This document shows positions 42,932-51,225 of a stretch of 64,000 nucleotides of DNA, one piece after another; the first letter of the stretch is position 1, and every line of letters starts with the position of its first letter. The position numbers and the translations under genes are program-made. Origin of the DNA: SZUA-365 sp049663345 (GTDB lineage Bacteria > Bacteroidota > Ignavibacteria > SZUA-365); assembly GCA_049663345.1 (NCBI GenBank), contig JBATDG010000135.1, forward strand, positions 25,782 to 89,781, given 5' to 3'. The notes under the pieces were generated by a model. The model searched no databases. It worked only from the letters and a program-made list of their open reading frames with translations, and had not been told where the DNA came from.

Positions 42932-43939
42932 TCATTTGAGAAGTTTAGCTGCTTCCTTAGCGAAATAGGTGAGCATCATATCCGCGCCCGCGCGCTTGAT
43001 GCCAACCAGCGATTCCATCATCACGCGGTCGTGGTCGATCCAGCCGTTGGCCGCACCAGCCTTGATCATGGCGTATTCTCCGCTCACCTGATAGGCTGCG
43101 GTGGGCATGCCGAATTCGTCCTTCACGCGGCGGATGATATCAAGATACGGACCAGCCGGCTTTACCATCACGATATCGGCGCCTTCCTCGATGTCGATGG
43201 CCACTTCGCGAATAGCTTCATCGCTGTTGGCCGGATCCATCTGATGCGAACGGCGGTCGCCGAAGGCGGGAGCGGAGTCGGCCGCATCGCGGAAGGGTCC
43301 GTAATAGCCGGAAGAATACTTGGCGGCGTAGGACATGATCGGAAGATTCGTAAAGCCGTTGTCGTCGAGCGTGGCGCGGATGACCGCGACGCGGCCGTCC
43401 ATCATATCTGACGGAGCCACCATGTCTGCGCCCGCTTCGGCATGCGAAAGGGCTTCCTTCGCCAGCAGTTCGAGTGTCGGATCGTTGACGATTTCCTCGC
43501 CGCGCACAATGCCGCAATGTCCGTGGGACGTGTATTCACACATGCACACATCGGTGATCACCACCAGCTGAGGCAGCGCTTTCTTGATGCGGCGCACGGC
43601 TTCCTGCACGACGCCATTGGCATCCCATGCCTCGGAGCCGACTTCGTCCTTATGCCGCGGAATGCCGAAGAGAATCACCGCCGGGATGCCGAGTTTGTAC
43701 ACCTCGCGGCATTCTTTCACCGTTTCGTCGACGGACAGATTGAACACGCCGGGCATGGACTTGACCTCCTTGCGCACGCCCTTGCCAGGCACGACGAACA
43801 GCGGGTAGATGAAATCCTTGGGCGTGAGCACGGTTTCCCGCACCATCGAACGCAGACCCTCGGTCATGCGCGTCCTGCGTGTACGGATGAATTCAGTGTA
43901 TGGTGTGAAGATCGATTCGCCTGTCTGCATGGCTGTCAT
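42932..43939 (-). CDS. hemB: Porphobilinogen synthase (5-aminolevulinate dehydratase)
   Basis: HemB joins two 5-aminolevulinates into porphobilinogen. The 335 residues include the metal-binding Cys cluster DVCMCEYTSHGHCG, the Schiff-base lysines in SYAAKYSSGYYGPFRD and DIVMVKPAGPY, and VAPSDMMDGRV. The Cys cluster indicates a zinc-dependent type. It begins a minus-strand run that continues yceH, hemL, UDPGP, haem_bd and PAP2. Upstream is a 271-bp gap to a divergent gene. Confidence 0.96.
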   Translation of the reverse strand: MTAMQTGESIFTPYTEFIRTRRTRMTEGLRSMVRETVLTPKDFIYPLFVVPGKGVRKEVKSMPGVFNLSVDETVKECREVYKLGIPAVILFGIPRHKDEVGSEAWDANGVVQEAVRRIKKALPQLVVITDVCMCEYTSHGHCGIVRGEEIVNDPTLELLAKEALSHAEAGADMVAPSDMMDGRVAVIRATLDDNGFTNLPIMSYAAKYSSGYYGPFRDAADSAPAFGDRRSHQMDPANSDEAIREVAIDIEEGADIVMVKPAGPYLDIIRRVKDEFGMPTAAYQVSGEYAMIKAGAANGWIDHDRVMMESLVGIKRAGADMMLTYFAKEAAKLLK

Positions 43940-44133
43940 ATAGTTTGAAAGTGAGAATTCCAGTTATCCCTTAAACTTACGGCACTTCGGGGAAAGGATA
44001 AAGTGCGGGATGGGTTTTTGCCCGGCAACCTTGCCGAAGAAGGCATGGGACTGGAGCTTGACGAATGGCCCGAATACTGAGAGGGGAGGTCCGCTGGGCG
44101 GATCTCAGTCCATTTGTGGTCCGGACCAGTCGG

Positions 44134-44163
44134 TTGCGTTTTTCGAAGGGGGGGGGGTATATT
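44134..44163 (+). promoter_or_regulatory. Promoter with a ten-G tract in the spacer
   Basis: TTGCGT (44134-44139) and TATATT (44158-44163) are separated by an 18-bp spacer whose last ten bases are all G (44148-44157). The ATG of the following gene is at 44211 with AGGAG seven bases upstream. Loss or gain of one G would set the spacer to 17 or 19 bp, so the tract could switch transcription by slipped-strand mispairing. The -35 match is only moderate (TTG conserved). Confidence 0.5.
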
Positions 44164-44210
44164 CAGGTCTACACCTCACGCAGGAACCATCCGGTGATCA
44201 GGAGTGCAAT

Positions 44211-44807
44211 ATGAGTCGCTGCCTTTCTTTTACAGCCTGTCTGCTGCTCGCAATCATCACACATGGATTTGCCCAGGACACCCTCGCCGACGCCACCTGG
44301 CATTACGCTCCTGCGTTTGAATCCCTGAGACTGGACTTAACCGCAATTCCTTCAATTTCATTCGGTGCGAATCTCGATGTGGACTTTTTCGAACAGCGTA
44401 TCGCTGCCGGTGAAGGATATCTTGCAGGGCTTCGTACGGGAATCGACGCAACGATATTGACGTACGATTGGTATGTGCCCATGGCCACGGACAGGCACCT
44501 GCTTCTTCGTGGAACACGGTACGACGGTTGGACGAGATATGATGCTTTCGCAGGGATCGCGTACAGGAAGTACGAAGATTTGGAGATTACGAATCAAAGT
44601 AACCGCGGACTATCGAAGTACACTTGGGTGCTTAAAGCTGGAGTTGAGACCTCAAGGGTACTGTGGTCACCCATCCTCGGTGTTCATGCCCGCATCATGC
44701 TGGTGTACGGTGAACAGCTGTCCAAATCACTTCTCGACTATATCGCGTCGATCGGCTTTGGGCTTTCTCTTGGCTGGTCACGTGACCATGAAGTGATCAG
44801 TCCCTGA
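44211..44807 (+). CDS. Hypothetical outer-membrane-like protein behind the G-tract promoter
   Basis: The 198-residue protein starts with a signal peptide (MSRCLSFTACLLLAIITHGFAQ) and is then rich in alternating polar and hydrophobic strands with many aromatic residues (for example YDWYVPMATDRHLLLRG, then YDAFAGIAYRKYED), the style of an eight-strand outer-membrane barrel. I do not recognise the family. An in-frame extension to 44010 exists but would cross the G-tract and lacks a ribosome site; if it were real, the tract would act by frameshift instead. It is the only plus-strand gene inside the heme cluster and overlaps the end of hemY by 11 bp, convergently. Confidence 0.68.
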   Translation: MSRCLSFTACLLLAIITHGFAQDTLADATWHYAPAFESLRLDLTAIPSISFGANLDVDFFEQRIAAGEGYLAGLRTGIDATILTYDWYVPMATDRHLLLRGTRYDGWTRYDAFAGIAYRKYEDLEITNQSNRGLSKYTWVLKAGVETSRVLWSPILGVHARIMLVYGEQLSKSLLDYIASIGFGLSLGWSRDHEVISP

Positions 44808-46278
44808 TGCGGTCCACGACTCCATGAGCTGACTTCACACAATCTCCGACCGAAATTCCCCCGCGATAATTGGCGCAATAATAGAGTCCCGGGTGGGCGG
44901 CCTCAACGCCGTCGATCGCCGCCATGCGGTCGAGGTGTCCATGAACGTATTGCGGAATGGCGTGCTTCCAGCTGGTGACGTGGATGAAGTCCGGCTTCAT
45001 CGGAGTACCCAGCAGGGCATGCTGTTCGCTGAGCGCGGTCTGCGCAATTTCCTCGTCGGAGCGAAGCGCTTCTTCCGGCTGACGCATGCCGCCGATGAAG
45101 GTGGTCAGATGCACGCGTCCCTCCGGCGCACGCTTGAGGAAAATCGTGCTGGAGAAAATCGTACCGAGTATGCGACGCTTCTCCACTTTCGGAATCAGAA
45201 AGCCGAAGCCCTCGAGCGGATTCATGTCCGGAGTTGGAGTGAAACCGGTTATCACTTCCGCCACCGGGGGATAGGGAATCTCTTCAAGCCGGCTTGAAAT
45301 TTCGGGTGCGATTTCTTTTGAAAGGACGGCCGCTGCTGCTGCGGGTGCGGCAATAATCACAGCGTTTGCGGTCACGCTCAGCTCCTCGCCGTTGAGCGAA
45401 TACCGCACGACAAAGCGGGGAGCCAATGCGCCGCTTTCTTTCGCATCGCCTTCTTCAGCCGCAGCGTTTCCACGAGCTCCATGGGTCGCGGACTCAGTTG
45501 TTGCAGCATCCGTGTTGTTTTGCAGAGTGTTTGTCAGAAGTTCCGTCACGGAGAGAATGTCGGCAGAATGGTGCTTGTTGGTGATAGCGTTCGCCAGCGC
45601 ATCGGTCAGGGTCTGCATGCCGTCGAGGAAGGAGAACATGCGGGCGGACTGCTTGCTCTCTTCATTGCTTTTCTTCCGCTCTTTCGCGCCTTTGATCTGT
45701 CCCTTGATCAGGCTGCCGTATTTCTGCTCGAGTTCGAAGAGCTTCGGAAAGGCGGCGCGGACGCTCAGCAGTTCCGGATCGCCTGCATACACCCCTGCGA
45801 CAAAGGGATTGATGGCGTAGTCGAGAAATTCCTGTCCCAGCCGGCGGCGGACAAATTCTGCCACACTCTCCTGTGCATCGGGTTTCGACGGTGCGATGAA
45901 GGGCTCTTTGAACAAGCCGAGTTTCGCACTCAGCGAAAAAAGCTTCGTCGTGAAGAATGTCAGGGGCGTCATCGGTAGCGGAGTCAGTGTGCCGTCGCGG
46001 AGGATGTAGCGATTCTTGGACGCATCCGATGCATAGAGTTTCTGCTCCTCCACTCCCGCGTCGCGGATCAGTTCGGTGAGCATGGGATTGGTTTCGAGCG
46101 TCGAGTTCGGTCCCGCCTCGATAAGCCACTCGCCCTCTCGTGCGCTGCGGATTGCTCCGCCGAAGCGCGGCGCCTTTTCCAGCAGCAGCACCCGCTGTCC
46201 CCGTTTCTGCAAAAGGTATGCGCAGGTGAGTCCGGAAATTCCCGCCCCGATGATGATGGTATGGTAGTTAGTAATCAT
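44797..46278 (-). CDS. hemY: Protoporphyrinogen oxidase, oxygen-dependent type
   Basis: The enzyme oxidises protoporphyrinogen IX to protoporphyrin IX with FAD and oxygen. It has 493 residues, about 30-50 more than usual. The FAD motif TIIIGAGISGLTCAYLLQ opens the protein, followed by EAGPNSTLETNP, NPFVAGVYAGDPELLSVRAAFP, and SGLGISV-like NYRGGISVGDCVKS at the end. A low-complexity insertion (about residues 245-290, rich in Ala, Asn, Thr and Glu) accounts for the extra length. This type is more often found in aerobes and Gram-positives but also occurs in Bacteroidota. It is in the heme cluster after hemH, with 108 bp between them. Confidence 0.92.
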   Translation of the reverse strand: MITNYHTIIIGAGISGLTCAYLLQKRGQRVLLLEKAPRFGGAIRSAREGEWLIEAGPNSTLETNPMLTELIRDAGVEEQKLYASDASKNRYILRDGTLTPLPMTPLTFFTTKLFSLSAKLGLFKEPFIAPSKPDAQESVAEFVRRRLGQEFLDYAINPFVAGVYAGDPELLSVRAAFPKLFELEQKYGSLIKGQIKGAKERKKSNEESKQSARMFSFLDGMQTLTDALANAITNKHHSADILSVTELLTNTLQNNTDAATTESATHGARGNAAAEEGDAKESGALAPRFVVRYSLNGEELSVTANAVIIAAPAAAAAVLSKEIAPEISSRLEEIPYPPVAEVITGFTPTPDMNPLEGFGFLIPKVEKRRILGTIFSSTIFLKRAPEGRVHLTTFIGGMRQPEEALRSDEEIAQTALSEQHALLGTPMKPDFIHVTSWKHAIPQYVHGHLDRMAAIDGVEAAHPGLYYCANYRGGISVGDCVKSAHGVVDRIRD

Positions 46279-46386
46279 GTGCTATGTGCTGCGTTCATTT
46301 GTTTGACTGCATTAAGCTGTACGCGATACGCTGTACGCCCCAATGCGATAATCCTAAATACTAGTTCTTGCTGCTGACATCCTATA

Positions 46387-47400
46387 TCAGCCATCAGCCA
46401 TCCGCGTGCGTGCACGCCTCTCCATTCGCCGAATGATCTGTCCGGCGAGTGACGCGATATATTTCTCCGACGTATTCAAAGCCGGCATGACGTGGAAATT
46501 CTCTATGCCGGCATGCAGGGCGTCTTCGCGGAGGTCGATGCCGAGTTCGTGAAGGGTTTCGATGTGATCGGTCACGAAGGCGATGGGAATCACCAGCAGG
46601 TCGCGTACGCCCGTGGCGGCGAGTTCTTTCGTCTTCGCCACGGTACCGGGTGTGAGCCACTTGGCGGGACCCACCTTACTCTGGAAACTCAAATGATACG
46701 GCAACCCGTCGCGGCGCCGACGAATGATTTCTTCCATCGTGCTGCGGATTTGATGAGAATACGGATCGCCCTGCTCGACAAGACTCACCGGAGTACCGTG
46801 AGCGCTGAATTGCAGCGTGACTTGTGAACGGCGGTCTTCGGGAAACAGCAGCAGTCCTTCGTCGATGCGTTCGTTGATCGCGTCGATGAAGGTGTCCTCA
46901 AGCGGATAGGCTTTCACGCTCTGTACCTTGAAGCGGCGGTTGCCGCGCGCACGGTGCAGGTCGCGCCAGGTCTTGAAACAGGACCCCGTGGTCGTTTTAG
47001 AATAATGCGGGTACAGCGGCATGAGGAAGACGTTGGTGAAGCCGTCCTTATCCAGCTTCTCCATCGCCTCGGCGATGAAAGGATGCCAGTAGCTGAAGCC
47101 CACTTCCACACGGATGCGCACGCCGTCGCCGTAATGCGTTTTGAGAGCCTGCTCCAGCGCCTCGCCCTGCGCGATCGAGAGTTCCGCGATGGGCGACTTG
47201 CCGCCAATCATCGCATAATTCTTCTTAACGATTTCCGCCCGTTTTTTCGCAATGAATCGCGCCAGAGGTTTGCGCGCGAATTCCATCGGACCGAAGGAAA
47301 TAATTTCCTTGTCCAGAAACAGGTTCTCAAGAAACGGCCGCACCGCATCCAGTGAAGTCGGCCCGCCCATGTTGAGTAATATGACTCCGAGATTATCCAT
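46387..47400 (-). CDS. hemH: Ferrochelatase
   Basis: HemH inserts ferrous iron into protoporphyrin IX, the last step. From the methionine of MDNLGVILLNMGGP (47400) the protein has 337 residues; a start seven residues earlier (47421) would lie inside a short-repeat region and is less likely. Motifs are LLNMGGPTSLDAV, QFSAHGTPVSL (catalytic histidine) and LSFQSKVGPAKWLTP. No C-terminal Fe-S extension is present. The gap to hemN holds an inverted short-repeat block. Confidence 0.94.
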   Translation of the reverse strand: MDNLGVILLNMGGPTSLDAVRPFLENLFLDKEIISFGPMEFARKPLARFIAKKRAEIVKKNYAMIGGKSPIAELSIAQGEALEQALKTHYGDGVRIRVEVGFSYWHPFIAEAMEKLDKDGFTNVFLMPLYPHYSKTTTGSCFKTWRDLHRARGNRRFKVQSVKAYPLEDTFIDAINERIDEGLLLFPEDRRSQVTLQFSAHGTPVSLVEQGDPYSHQIRSTMEEIIRRRRDGLPYHLSFQSKVGPAKWLTPGTVAKTKELAATGVRDLLVIPIAFVTDHIETLHELGIDLREDALHAGIENFHVMPALNTSEKYIASLAGQIIRRMERRARTRMADG

Positions 47401-47504
47401 AGGATTTAGGATATAGGACATTGGATGTAGGAAAAAAGTGCCGCTGATGTTCGGAGTATATCGTCTTTCATCTTAAATCCTATATCCTACATCCTACATC
47501 CTAC
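47401..47504. repeat. Complementary TCCTATATCCTACATCC-type short repeats between hemN and hemH
   Basis: Short units related to GGATATAGGACATTGGATG (47401-47432) face their complements TCCTATATCCTACATCC (47474-47503), separated by about 40 bp. The left block lies directly against the hemH start codon. The blocks could form a hairpin in the leader of hemH. Confidence 0.55.
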
Positions 47505-47539
47505 GTCTCTGTACACAACCCGGGCGCGTTCGCTGCGCG

Positions 47540-48937
47540 CTACACCGTTTTACTGAAAATAGTTTTCTCCATCTGCTTCAGCAGGTAGGCGTCGAAGGCC
47601 ATGGCGGCGTTGCGGATGACGAGAATGCCCATGCCGTTGACGGTAATTTTATCGTCAGTAATCGTGACAAGTTTGTCGTCGACGAGTTCCTGCAGCCGCT
47701 CGTAAGCATCATGGAAGTAGTCGTCGAAGATGATGGTCCATTTCTTTTCGATCGCGCGTTTGTCGAGTTCGAAGTCGCACATCAGCGTCATGATCACGTC
47801 GCGGCGCAACAGGTCGTCGTCGGAGAGTCGGTAGCCAACATGCGTGGCGAGCTGCCCGGCGTCCATCGCTTCGTAGTATTCGGGCAGCGTCTTCAGGTTT
47901 TGCGCATACATGCGATCGAACTGTCCGATACTCGTGATGCCGAAGCCGTACAGGTCCGTTCCCGCATGCGTGGTGTAGCCCTGGAAATTCCGGTACAGCG
48001 ACTTGTTCGCCTGCGCGACTGCGAGTTCGTTGTCCGGCTTCGCGAAATGATCCATACCGACATAGAGATAACCGGCCGCGTTGAGCATTTCGATCGTGCG
48101 CACGGTGATGCGCAGCTTCTCTTCCGGTGTCGGAAGATCTTCGTCCTTGATCAGCGCCATGTGTTTTTTCATCCATGGCACATGGGCGTAATTGAACACC
48201 GCGATGCGGTCGGGATCAATGTCGATGATGCGTTCGAGCGTTTCTTCGAAAGTCTTCATCGTCTGATGCGGCAGTCCGTAAATCAGATCGAGGTTCACGC
48301 TTTCGAAGCCGACGTCATGCGCCCAGTCCAAAACCTCGCGCGTCATGTCCTCAGGCTGAATGCGGTTGACCGCCTTCTGCACTTTGTAGTTGAAATCCTG
48401 CACGCCCATGGAAATGCGGTTGAAGCCGCCTTCCTTCAGCGCCACAAGATGATCTCGCGTCATTTCGCGCGGATCAATTTCCACACCCGCTTCGACGTTC
48501 TCGGCGAAAGGAAAAAGCTTCTGCGTGTAGCCCGCGAGGTCGCGGATTTCATCCGGATGCAGATACGTCGGCGTGCCTCCGCCCCAGGCGATCTGCACGA
48601 CCTGACGGTCTTCGCGGATCAACGGACGGATCAGATCCAGTTCCTTCTTCACGTACTGCACGTAGTTGTTGATTTTCTTGCGGTCCCGCGTGACCATCAT
48701 GTTGCAGCCGCAGAAATAGCACAGCGTGTCGCAGAAGGGAATGTGAAAATACAGCGACAGCGGTGGGGGATTCTCGGCCGCGTTAGTGCGGCGGATTTCT
48801 TCGAGATAATCTGCCGGAGTGAATTCGGAAGAAAACACCGGCGCGGTTGGATAGCTGGTGTAGCGTGGACCCGGCCGCGAATATTTCTTCAGCAGCTCGG
48901 TGTCGATATGTGAAAACTGACGGATGGCCGTGCTCAT
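47540..48937 (-). CDS. hemN: Oxygen-independent coproporphyrinogen III oxidase
   Basis: HemN converts coproporphyrinogen III to protoporphyrinogen IX with a 4Fe-4S cluster and SAM, without oxygen. It has 465 residues and the cluster motif CDTLCYFCGCN at about 67-77, including the fourth cysteine typical of true HemN, plus AWGGGTPTYLHPDEI and YSRPGPRYTSYPTAP near the N-terminus. Full length and the N-terminal motif support genuine HemN over HemW. hemE lies 27 bp upstream in the operon. Confidence 0.96.
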   Translation of the reverse strand: MSTAIRQFSHIDTELLKKYSRPGPRYTSYPTAPVFSSEFTPADYLEEIRRTNAAENPPPLSLYFHIPFCDTLCYFCGCNMMVTRDRKKINNYVQYVKKELDLIRPLIREDRQVVQIAWGGGTPTYLHPDEIRDLAGYTQKLFPFAENVEAGVEIDPREMTRDHLVALKEGGFNRISMGVQDFNYKVQKAVNRIQPEDMTREVLDWAHDVGFESVNLDLIYGLPHQTMKTFEETLERIIDIDPDRIAVFNYAHVPWMKKHMALIKDEDLPTPEEKLRITVRTIEMLNAAGYLYVGMDHFAKPDNELAVAQANKSLYRNFQGYTTHAGTDLYGFGITSIGQFDRMYAQNLKTLPEYYEAMDAGQLATHVGYRLSDDDLLRRDVIMTLMCDFELDKRAIEKKWTIIFDDYFHDAYERLQELVDDKLVTITDDKITVNGMGILVIRNAAMAFDAYLLKQMEKTIFSKTV

Positions 48938-48964
48938 GCCTGTCCTTTCCTTATGACGTCGTTC

Positions 48965-50032
48965 TTATTCCTGTTCTTCGTTGCGGATCTCGACGGAGAT
49001 CTCCTTGACGGCTTCGATCATGGCCTGCGCATGTGCGACCGGAACGGTGGGCAGAATGCCGTGGCCGAGGTTGAAAATGTGTCCGGGGTGATTACCGAAA
49101 TATTCGAGCACACGGCGCACTTCTGCGCGGATGCTTTCGGGGGAAGAGTACAGAGCCACGGGATCCAGATTCCCCTGCAGCGCGACCTTGTCGCCCACCA
49201 TTTCACGCACTTCGCCGATGTCTACGGTCCAGTCGAGTCCCAGTACATCTGCGCCGCAGTTGGCCAGTTCCGGGAAAGTAGAATTCGCGCCTTTGGCGAA
49301 AACGATCACCGGTACGGAGCTGTTTTCCTTCACGTAGTCGACGATCTGCATGATGTAGGGCAGGGAGAATTCGAGGAAGCCGTCCTTCGTCATCGCGCCA
49401 GCCCAGGTGTCGAAGATCTGCACGATGTCGGCGCCGGACTGCGTCTGCCGGACGAGGTATTCGCCCACAACGCCGGCAAGTTTGCCGAGCAGTGTGTGCA
49501 GCAATTCGGGCTCGTTGTACATCATGGTCTTGATCGTTTCGAAGTTTTTCGAGCCGCCGCCTTCGATCGCGTAGGAGGCGAGGGTCCATGGCGCTCCGGC
49601 GAAGCCGATGAGGGGAACGCGTCCCGCGAGCTGCGTCTTCGTCAGCGCAAGCGCGTCGTAGACGTACTGCAGACGATCCACAGCGCCTTCGACAGAAAGC
49701 TTCGCGACCGCATCGGCAGTGCGGATGGGATCCGGGAAGCGGGGTCCGCCCTTGCCTTCCTCCACCAGCAGTTCCATTCCCATGGCTTCCGGCACGACGA
49801 GGATATCGGAGAAAATGATGGCTGCGTCGACGCCGACAATATCCACCGGTTGAATGGTGACTTCGGCGGCGAGTTCCGGCGTCTTGCAGAGTGTGAGAAA
49901 GTCAGACTGTGCGCGAACCGCGCGGTACTCCGGCAGGTAGCGTCCCGCCTGGCGCATCATCCACACCGGCGTGCGCTCCGTTGCCTCGCGCCTTGCCGCG
50001 CGGAGAAGAAGATCGTTCTGAAGTGTTGTCAT
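48965..50032 (-). CDS. hemE: Uroporphyrinogen decarboxylase
   Basis: HemE decarboxylates the four acetate groups of uroporphyrinogen III. The 355 residues include the signature RTPVWMMRQAGRYLPEYR, the catalytic aspartate in AAIIFSDILV, and GFAGAPWTLASYAIEG. Length and motifs are standard. A 347-bp repeat-rich gap separates it from hemD upstream, so a second promoter may lie there. Confidence 0.97.
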   Translation of the reverse strand: MTTLQNDLLLRAARREATERTPVWMMRQAGRYLPEYRAVRAQSDFLTLCKTPELAAEVTIQPVDIVGVDAAIIFSDILVVPEAMGMELLVEEGKGGPRFPDPIRTADAVAKLSVEGAVDRLQYVYDALALTKTQLAGRVPLIGFAGAPWTLASYAIEGGGSKNFETIKTMMYNEPELLHTLLGKLAGVVGEYLVRQTQSGADIVQIFDTWAGAMTKDGFLEFSLPYIMQIVDYVKENSSVPVIVFAKGANSTFPELANCGADVLGLDWTVDIGEVREMVGDKVALQGNLDPVALYSSPESIRAEVRRVLEYFGNHPGHIFNLGHGILPTVPVAHAQAMIEAVKEISVEIRNEEQE

Positions 50033-50078
50033 ATTCCGGTTTTCATATGGGTGAAATAATATTGGTATCGATCATTCC

Positions 50079-50115
50079 TGTAGGGGCGCGGTCCGCCGCG
50101 GCGGACGCCCCTACA
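50079..50115. repeat. TGTAGGGGCG palindrome, intact copy
   Basis: TGTAGGGGCG (50079-50088) pairs with CGCCCCTACA (50106-50115) around the self-complementary core GTCCGCCGCGGCGGAC with a 2-base bulge. It is the best-preserved member of a family also seen near 29908, 37951, 54601, 56550 and 60930. It lies in the hemD-hemE gap. Confidence 0.8.
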
Positions 50116-50134
50116 AATTCGGCGGATGCCCCTG

Positions 50135-50360
50135 CAATTCTCCGCGCTGAAAGCGCGGTCTATTGCAGCCCAGGGCGCATGCATTTCTCCGCGCTGTGCC
50201 CGGGCTTGTCTCTGCATCGAAGGCGCGCCACAATTTCTCCGCGCTGAAAGCGCGGTCTATTGCAGCCCAGGGCGCTTGCATCGGCGCAGCGCAGCGAAGC
50301 CGGGCGAGCCCTGGGTCAGTGCGCGCCCAAAACTACAATCCTCGCCCTGAAAGGGCGAAA
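50135..50360. repeat. Direct repeats of a CGCGCTGAAAGCGCG hairpin unit
   Basis: A 44-45 bp unit occurs twice (50135-50178 and 50231-50275), differing by one T: it carries the hairpin CCGCGCTGAAAGCGCGG followed by TCTATTGCAGCCCAGGGC. A partial unit lies between them. A related hairpin, TCGCCCTGAAAGGGCGA, is at 50342-50358. No coding potential is seen; the block fills most of the 347-bp hemD-hemE gap. Confidence 0.72.
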
Positions 50361-50379
50361 CCTCTTTCGCGGAATCCGC

Positions 50380-51222
50380 TCATTCTTTCTCCCACCGGAT
50401 AAGAGCCTCGGTCAGCGACTCGGCGGTCTGTTCGATGGGAATAATGTCCACCTTCATGCCGCGGGCTTCAGCTTCGGCTGCGGTGGTTTTGCCGATAACG
50501 GCGACGGTCACTGAAGGACGCACCTCTTCCGGCAGCAGTTCTGCATAATGCCGTACGGCGGAAGGGGAAAAAAAGACCACGCCGTCGTATGCTTTTGCCT
50601 CTGCGAGCTCCGCAAGTCTTGCGGCATTTTCTTCCGTCGGTGGCAGGGTGCGGTAGACAATCAGCTGATCGACGGTGCCGCCGCGTTCGCGAATGCCAAG
50701 GGCCACTTCTTCCCGCGCTATTTCCGAGCAGGGCTGGAGAAAACGCCGTTCGCGCACATCCGGGAGTTCAGCTGCCATGGTCGCACCATAGGATTCTGAT
50801 GGCAGCGACTGCAATGCAAAGCCTTCACGTCTTGCGGCTCCTGCAGTTTTCGGTCCGACCGCAAATACCGGAGGCAGCATGTCGGGGTCGATCTCGGCCT
50901 CCTGCATCAGTGCAGAAAAATATCGCACGGCGTTCATGCTTGTCAGCAGCACTGCATCATAGGAATGGAGCATTTCAAATGCTGCTGTGATTTCATCATT
51001 CTTCTCCACACCCTCGATTCGGATCATCGGCACGTGCACAATTGTAATCCCCGCGCGCTTGAGCACCCGCACGAACGCATGCGTGGATGCGGGGCGAGTA
51101 TCAAGCACAGTATGAAGTCCGGGCGATTTCTTCTGCAAAGGAATCGTATCGGCGCTGGAAGGGGCCAAAGGCGAAGTGCCGGACAACGGAGTATTCGTTT
51201 CGGTATGTGTGGCAGTGGTCAA
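50380..51222 (-). CDS. hemD: Uroporphyrinogen III synthase
   Basis: HemD closes and inverts ring D of hydroxymethylbilane to make uroporphyrinogen III. The 280 residues start with a roughly 35-residue Thr/Ser/Pro-rich extension, followed by a two-domain HemD fold with VLLTSMNAVRYFSALM, FAVGPKTAGAARREG, GVVFFSPSAVRHYAEL and VAVIGKTTAAEAEARG. HemD proteins are poorly conserved; the TSMNAV and SPSAV strand motifs and the position directly after hemC (three bases) support the call. Confidence 0.9.
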   Translation of the reverse strand: MTTATHTETNTPLSGTSPLAPSSADTIPLQKKSPGLHTVLDTRPASTHAFVRVLKRAGITIVHVPMIRIEGVEKNDEITAAFEMLHSYDAVLLTSMNAVRYFSALMQEAEIDPDMLPPVFAVGPKTAGAARREGFALQSLPSESYGATMAAELPDVRERRFLQPCSEIAREEVALGIRERGGTVDQLIVYRTLPPTEENAARLAELAEAKAYDGVVFFSPSAVRHYAELLPEEVRPSVTVAVIGKTTAAEAEARGMKVDIIPIEQTAESLTEALIRWEKE

Positions 51223-51225
51223 CGG

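Noticed and set aside
46280..46386. Small AGCTGTACGCGATACGCTGTACG repeat-like text between hemY and hemH, considered as an operator
   Set aside because: Only a short imperfect direct repeat of CTGTACGC; no promoter context and no second site.
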